Part shown: positions 60,565-64,000 of the stretch, piece by piece
How positions within the stretch are numbered: position 1 is the stretch's first letter
Layout: every line of letters begins with the position of its first letter
Origin: Bacterioplanoides pacificum
Lineage (GTDB): Bacteria > Pseudomonadota > Gammaproteobacteria > Pseudomonadales > Oceanobacteraceae
Direction: 5' to 3'
Length of the DNA stretch: 64,000 nucleotides
NCBI RefSeq assembly: GCF_042648445.1
Contig: NZ_JBHRYB010000013.1
Coordinates: 434,001 to 498,000, forward strand
Translations under genes and position numbers: made by a program
The notes under the pieces: model-generated
Seen by the model: only the letters and a program-made list of their open reading frames with translations
The model's database searches: none
What the model was told of the DNA's origin: nothing

Positions 60565-61746
60565 ATGAAACGCTTGCCTCTGCCCCTGCTGTTGGCGTTA
60601 TTTACCGCCATCCCTCCTTTAGCCATCGATATGTACCTGCCAGCCATGGCACTGATGGCCAATGATCTGGCCACCGATATTCATAAAGTAGAACTTTCCG
60701 TCAGCGCATTTCTGATTGGTTTTGCCGTTGGCCAGATTGCTGGCGGGCCGTTATCCGATCGCATCGGGCGCCGGCCGGTTATCCTGTTTGGTATCGCCTT
60801 ATTTTCTTTAACCAGTGTTTTCCTGATTAATGTGCAGGACCTCGACCAGCTGCTATTGCTGCGGGTCTTGCAGGCCATTGGCGGCGGCATGGCATCGGTT
60901 AACTCCGCTGCCATTGTACGTGACCGCTATCAGGGTAAAGATGTGGCCAAGACCTTGTCGCTGGTCGCCATGATCATGATGCTGGCTCCCCTGATCGCAC
61001 CTTTGCTGGGCTCGCTGGTCGTTCGTTTCGGCCAATGGCGCGATATCTTCACTCTGCTGTCAGCCTATGCTTTTGTTGTACTGATGATTCTCAGCTGGCA
61101 GCTGGAAGAAAGTCATCCTCCCGAAAAACGTCAGAAATCATCCCCCTGGGGAAACTATCTCAGCATCATTCGCCATCCGGTAGCACGTTATTACGTATTG
61201 GCACTGGCTTTTGCCTTCACCACCATGTTTGTGTTCATTACCGCTTCATCCTATCTGTACCTTGATCACTTCGGACAAAGTTCCGATGCCTTCCCCTGGT
61301 TGTTCGGCGCGAACGTTGTGGTGATGATGACGATGAACCGCCTGAATATGATACTGCTGCGCCGCTTCAGCAGCCCACAGTTATTATTTGCCGGAATACT
61401 GTTACAACTGGGCGCTACTCTGGCCTTGACCCTGCTGTTTGCCAGCGGCCAGCCAAGCCTGGCAACAACCGTCACCCTGATTGCCTTCTCCGTCGGCAGT
61501 ATTGGCCTGGTTGCCGCAAACGCCATCAGCCTGGTGCTGCATTACTTTCACCACATCAGCGGTTCAGCAACAGCACTGATCGGAGTCAGCGAGTTTTGCC
61601 TGGGCGCGTTATTCGGCTACCTGTGGTCGTTGCTGCATAATCACACACCACTGCCAATGATGCTGATGATGGCTGTCAGCGCCTGCCTGGCATTATTGTG
61701 TGTTTTACTGGCACGTCGGGTTCAGCACTCAGACAAAGTTGCATAG
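60565..61746 (+). CDS. Bcr/CflA-type MFS efflux transporter
   Basis: A 393-residue inner-membrane exporter of the DHA1 family, Bcr/CflA subgroup. The start is the ATG at 60565 (a TTG at 60550 is also in frame). Twelve hydrophobic segments; AIDMYLPAMALMANDLAT and VGQIAGGPLSDRIGRRPVI (MFS loop motif) are typical, with RDRYQGKDVAKTLSL after it. Bcr-type pumps export drugs such as bicyclomycin. It precedes a TetR gene by 55 bases, which may regulate it. Confidence 0.88.
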   Translation: MKRLPLPLLLALFTAIPPLAIDMYLPAMALMANDLATDIHKVELSVSAFLIGFAVGQIAGGPLSDRIGRRPVILFGIALFSLTSVFLINVQDLDQLLLLRVLQAIGGGMASVNSAAIVRDRYQGKDVAKTLSLVAMIMMLAPLIAPLLGSLVVRFGQWRDIFTLLSAYAFVVLMILSWQLEESHPPEKRQKSSPWGNYLSIIRHPVARYYVLALAFAFTTMFVFITASSYLYLDHFGQSSDAFPWLFGANVVVMMTMNRLNMILLRRFSSPQLLFAGILLQLGATLALTLLFASGQPSLATTVTLIAFSVGSIGLVAANAISLVLHYFHHISGSATALIGVSEFCLGALFGYLWSLLHNHTPLPMMLMMAVSACLALLCVLLARRVQHSDKVA

Positions 61747-61799
61747 CTGCAACAATATGATCCATTTGTCTTTATTGTGAGGGTGGAGTAAAAAGAGCA

Positions 61800-61812
61800 G
61801 AATGAACATTCA
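61800..61812 (+). promoter_or_regulatory. Palindromic site GAATGAACATTCA at the TetR start
   Basis: GAATG-AA-CATTC is a perfect palindrome with two-base centre that overlaps the ATG of the TetR gene at 61802. The identical 13-base word recurs at 62462-62474. Two copies flanking a TetR gene suggest its operator. Confidence 0.55.
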
Positions 61813-62401
61813 GTCACAGCCCAGACATACTATGGATCGACGCGAACAAATACTGCAGGCCACCGCTAACCTGATTGCCGAATGTGGCTTACAGGCCAGC
61901 CCGATGTCCAAAGTGGCCAAAAGCGCCTGTTGTGGTGCCGGTACCATCTATCGCTACTTTGAAACCAAAGAAGATCTGGTGCGTGAACTGTATAAAGAGC
62001 TGATAACCCAAATGAATCAGGCATGTTTGCAAGACTATGATCGCACAGCCTGTATCAAGGTTCGCTTTTATACCATCTGGGGGAACTTCTACCGGCACAT
62101 GTCGTCGAACCCCAGAGATTGCGCACTGATGGAACAGCTTTCGGCGTCTCCTGCAATTTGTTGCCACTTCAAAGACGAGGCCATGGAGCCGTTACGCCAG
62201 GAAGTGGATCAGCTGATCGACGAAGGCAAACAGCAACAGTTGTTTAAAGAGCTGCCCAACGAAACGCTGGCCATGTTTACTTTCGGAAGCCTGGCCAGCA
62301 TTGCCAAGAAGCAGCACAACATGGCAGAACAGTGCCGGCCGGCGAATGTGTATGAAACACAGAACCTGCTCAATCTGTGCTGGGATGCAGTAAAAGCCTG
62401 A
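61802..62401 (+). CDS. TetR/AcrR-family regulator
   Basis: A 199-residue TetR regulator with N-terminal HTH (MDRREQILQATANLIAECGL, then SACCGAGTIYRYFETKEDLV). It is Cys-rich for its size (ACCGAG, RTACIKV, RDCAL, AICCHF), so it may sense thiol stress; that is a guess. The start at 61802 has a GAG box 5 bases upstream; the ATG at 61832 has none. A terminator hairpin follows at 62427. Likely controls the Bcr-type exporter, itself and the small ORF downstream. Confidence 0.87.
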   Translation: MNIQSQPRHTMDRREQILQATANLIAECGLQASPMSKVAKSACCGAGTIYRYFETKEDLVRELYKELITQMNQACLQDYDRTACIKVRFYTIWGNFYRHMSSNPRDCALMEQLSASPAICCHFKDEAMEPLRQEVDQLIDEGKQQQLFKELPNETLAMFTFGSLASIAKKQHNMAEQCRPANVYETQNLLNLCWDAVKA

Positions 62402-62426
62402 TTTTCAGGTTCTGAACGACACAAAC

Positions 62427-62449
62427 AATGCCCACAAGGCATTTTTATT
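62427..62449 (+). terminator. Terminator after the TetR gene
   Basis: AATGCC, loop CACAA, GGCATT and then TTTATTT, 26 bases after the TetR stop. It separates the small ORF downstream from the MFS-TetR transcript. Confidence 0.7.
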
Positions 62450-62461
62450 TGGCTACAACCG

Positions 62462-62474
62462 GAATGAACATTCA
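62462..62474 (+). promoter_or_regulatory. Second copy of palindrome GAATGAACATTCA
   Basis: Identical to the site at 61800-61812. It lies 33 bases before the ATG of the 49-residue ORF and just after the terminator, so it could be the operator of a separate TetR-controlled promoter. Confidence 0.6.
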
Positions 62475-62507
62475 CTCTTACCCAGAGTGACACACAGGAG
62501 AAATCTG

Positions 62508-62657
62508 ATGAATGCAGCACCCGCACCAGAGCAACGTGTTAACAAACCACAATCTCTGCAAGCCAGCCCGAAAGTGCAGCTGAATACCGGCTTTTATGAT
62601 GTATTAACTCAGATTGCGTTAACCCATAAACGCAGCCGGACAACAAAACAGGCGTAA
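62508..62657 (+). CDS. 49-residue small protein, probably TetR-controlled
   Basis: A short ORF too small for routine gene calling. The ATG follows a strong ribosome site AGGAGAAATCTG. It is bounded by its own upstream terminator and downstream terminator, and an operator-like palindrome identical to the one on the TetR gene lies upstream. The peptide is hydrophilic and basic near the C-terminus (begins MNAAPAPEQRVNKPQSLQ, ends HKRSRTTKQA). No family recognised. The regulatory surroundings are the main reason to believe it is real. Confidence 0.65.
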   Translation: MNAAPAPEQRVNKPQSLQASPKVQLNTGFYDVLTQIALTHKRSRTTKQA

Positions 62658-62675
62658 TCTGCGCCTGTTTTGTTG
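62641..62675 (+). terminator. Terminator of the small ORF
   Basis: AACAAAACAGGCG, loop TAATCTG, CGCCTGTTTTGTT: a perfect 13-pair stem with T-rich end. The TAA stop of the small ORF lies in the loop. Confidence 0.85.
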
Positions 62676-62686
62676 TTGTAACGGAA

Positions 62687-63280
62687 TCAGTGGAAAACCG
62701 CCCCTTCACCGTCATCACTGACGGCAAATGCGGATGGCAGAACGGCCAGCCGGTTAACCATCAGAACTGAGTGCATCGGTGCAATCAGCTGCTCTGCCTG
62801 ATACAGATCTTCCAGCAGAATGCAGGTGGCATCGATAGAATCCAGTCCGACAATAATCGCCACCGGACTGCCTGCCAGTGTATTGAGCGATACCAGATCA
62901 CCGATTTCCAGTTCTTCGCGCTCGGTTAAAACATCATCACCCAGCCATTCATCCAACGGCCTCGGTGTACGAAAACGCCGCAGCGCAACCAGTTGCACAA
63001 TGCCCTGTATCACATCATCGTTCAGATCCAGTTCAATGTCCGGACTGTCATCGGTATCGATTACCCGATCGACCAGGTCGAGGAATAATTCACTGTCTTC
63101 GTCCGACCAGCGTAAATCGCGTACAGCAGACCCTGCGCTACTGGCAGGAAAACTGACATCGGTGGGGAATTCGGTCGCCTGACCAGGTTCAGAAGCGGGC
63201 ATCAGCAGGCTGACGGCGTCAATCCCCTGCTGATCTGTGTGGCTGATACGCCAGAATAACGGTTGCATCTCTGCATTCAT
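62687..63280 (-). CDS. Uncharacterised acidic protein
   Basis: A 197-residue soluble, strongly acidic protein starting at the ATG at 63280 (AAGGAGTGATTCGG upstream; the GTG at 63289 is also in frame). It has an Asp/Glu-rich middle (DLVDRVIDTDDSPDIELDLN) followed by a compact C-terminal region (GDLVSLNTLAGSPVAIIVGLD). No family recognised. Lies between the small ORF terminator and a divergent lipoprotein gene. Confidence 0.6.
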   Translation of the reverse strand: MNAEMQPLFWRISHTDQQGIDAVSLLMPASEPGQATEFPTDVSFPASSAGSAVRDLRWSDEDSELFLDLVDRVIDTDDSPDIELDLNDDVIQGIVQLVALRRFRTPRPLDEWLGDDVLTEREELEIGDLVSLNTLAGSPVAIIVGLDSIDATCILLEDLYQAEQLIAPMHSVLMVNRLAVLPSAFAVSDDGEGAVFH

Positions 63281-63475
63281 CCGAATCACTCCTTAGTTGA
63301 AAACACAATCAGGTAGCTGAAAACGGGCTCCTTTGCCGATGACCTGTTTTCTGTATATCAGCGCAGCCAGCCAGAAACAAGTCCGCCGTCATTGCTGATC
63401 GCTCGCTTTCTGATACCTGAATGGTAATATCAGCCGCATTCATGCCTCTTTCAGGGACTATCAACGGGAAATATT

Positions 63476-64000
63476 ATGACGTCTATCGCGAAGATAACCG
63501 TAACCGCACTGAGCCTGCTGGCACTGGGTGGATGCGCCACCCCGATTGCCAATTACGAAGCCATCAGCCAAAGCGCCAAACGTGATGCCGCACTGGCTGA
63601 TGAGTCCGCCGCCCGGACTATCCAGCACGCGCAGTCAAAAATAGAACTGGGCGATACAGAGCAGCTGGCTTTTTATGCTCCACGCCATCTGAAGCTGGCG
63701 CAAGAACAGCTGTTAGAAGCTCAGGAAATGCACACCAGTGGCGAACCGGACGGCGTGGTAAAAACTGTCGCCATGACGTCGATCAAAACCCTGGAAGCCG
63801 GACTGGATACCAAACGAAACATCCTGAAATTGCTGAAGCCGTCGCTCGATCACCGTCAGGTATTGCTGGAGATCAAAGCCGATCAGTTTTTCCCCACCGA
63901 CTTCGCCGGACTGGAGCAAACCCTGCGCCAGCTGATCGATCTGATGGAAGACAGCCAGACCATCAAAGTGACCAAAGGCCAGAAACAACTGCTGGCACGT
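63476..64000 (+). CDS. Lipoprotein with helical domain, N-terminal part (cut by window edge)
   Basis: The first 175 codons of a gene running off the right edge. The signal MTSIAKITVTALSLLALGGC has lipobox LGGC (Cys20). The mature part is helical and alanine/glutamine-rich (ESAARTIQHAQSKIELGD, HLKLAQEQLLEAQEM), a pattern like DUF4398-type helical domains that precede OmpA-like peptidoglycan-binding domains. Whether an OmpA domain follows cannot be seen. Confidence 0.75.
   Translation, partial: MTSIAKITVTALSLLALGGCATPIANYEAISQSAKRDAALADESAARTIQHAQSKIELGDTEQLAFYAPRHLKLAQEQLLEAQEMHTSGEPDGVVKTVAMTSIKTLEAGLDTKRNILKLLKPSLDHRQVLLEIKADQFFPTDFAGLEQTLRQLIDLMEDSQTIKVTKGQKQLLAR

Overview
The window looks like the chromosome of a marine gammaproteobacterium of the Oceanospirillales/Pseudomonadales type. 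Reasons: the gene orders hemA-prfA-prmC-moeB and lolB-ispE-tRNA-Gln-prs-rplY-pth-ychF, the LpoA-YraN-SIS block opposite rsmI, a gamma-type RNase P RNA, moderate GC with dense gene packing, and many accessory transporters. Assignment to a genus is not possible from reading alone.

Layout. 1-3.4 kb: end of an RND efflux pump, a glutathione transferase divergent from a LysR regulator, and a HEPN-like protein with a degenerate active-site motif. 3.4-6.7 kb: an SDR and a two-gene operon of unknown function. 6.8-9.2 kb: an outer-membrane protein plus LolA-like protein operon whose MMPL/RND transporter survives only as a C-terminal stub. 9.2-14.5 kb: MpaB-family oxygenase, acyl-CoA desaturase, flavin reductase, bile-acid-type symporter and an RlmI-like methyltransferase. 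14.5-17.7 kb: cold-shock protein with long leader, DUF1289 protein, a coupled hydroxypyruvate isomerase/tartronate semialdehyde reductase pair, and an HDOD remnant. 17.7-21 kb: a coupled retropepsin-like protease, inactive transglutaminase and ATP-grasp ligase operon. 21-25.2 kb: paired bacterioferritins (one ferroxidase, one haem subunit), DUF2947, a GGDEF remnant, thrC, DUF3087. 25.2-31.5 kb: a complete peptide-type ABC importer. 31.5-39 kb: a ParE/Phd toxin-antitoxin pair, TetR plus Old Yellow Enzyme with an operator palindrome, bestrophin next to a yjbQ remnant, a rhomboid protease with two zinc ribbons, enoyl-CoA hydratase and acyl-CoA thioesterase.

39.0-41.2 kb is the most unusual part: a small integron-type cassette array without an integrase (a CALIN). 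It holds a DfrA1-like dihydrofolate reductase cassette with a VCR-like attC, a lipoprotein cassette with a strongly folded attC, and a third small gene whose attC looks truncated. It lies between the thioesterase gene and hemH.

41.2-64 kb is mostly housekeeping: hemH, rnpB, an EamA transporter, rsmI and lpoA with overlapping divergent start codons, yraN, a SIS-domain gene, a sulfide:quinone oxidoreductase, the moeB/prmC/prfA/hemA operon (with a multi-hairpin element between prmC and moeB), a TPR lipoprotein with lolB and ispE, tRNA-Gln, prs, rplY, pth and ychF. The right end holds a Bcr/CflA-type exporter, a TetR regulator and a separate 49-residue ORF. The TetR start and the small ORF's upstream region share the same 13-bp palindromic site. 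An acidic protein of unknown function and the start of a lipoprotein gene close the window.

Several truncated genes (MMPL stub, GGDEF tail, HDOD piece, yjbQ tail, truncated attC) suggest a genome that has undergone repeated small deletions. All family calls are by motif recognition; no searches were run.
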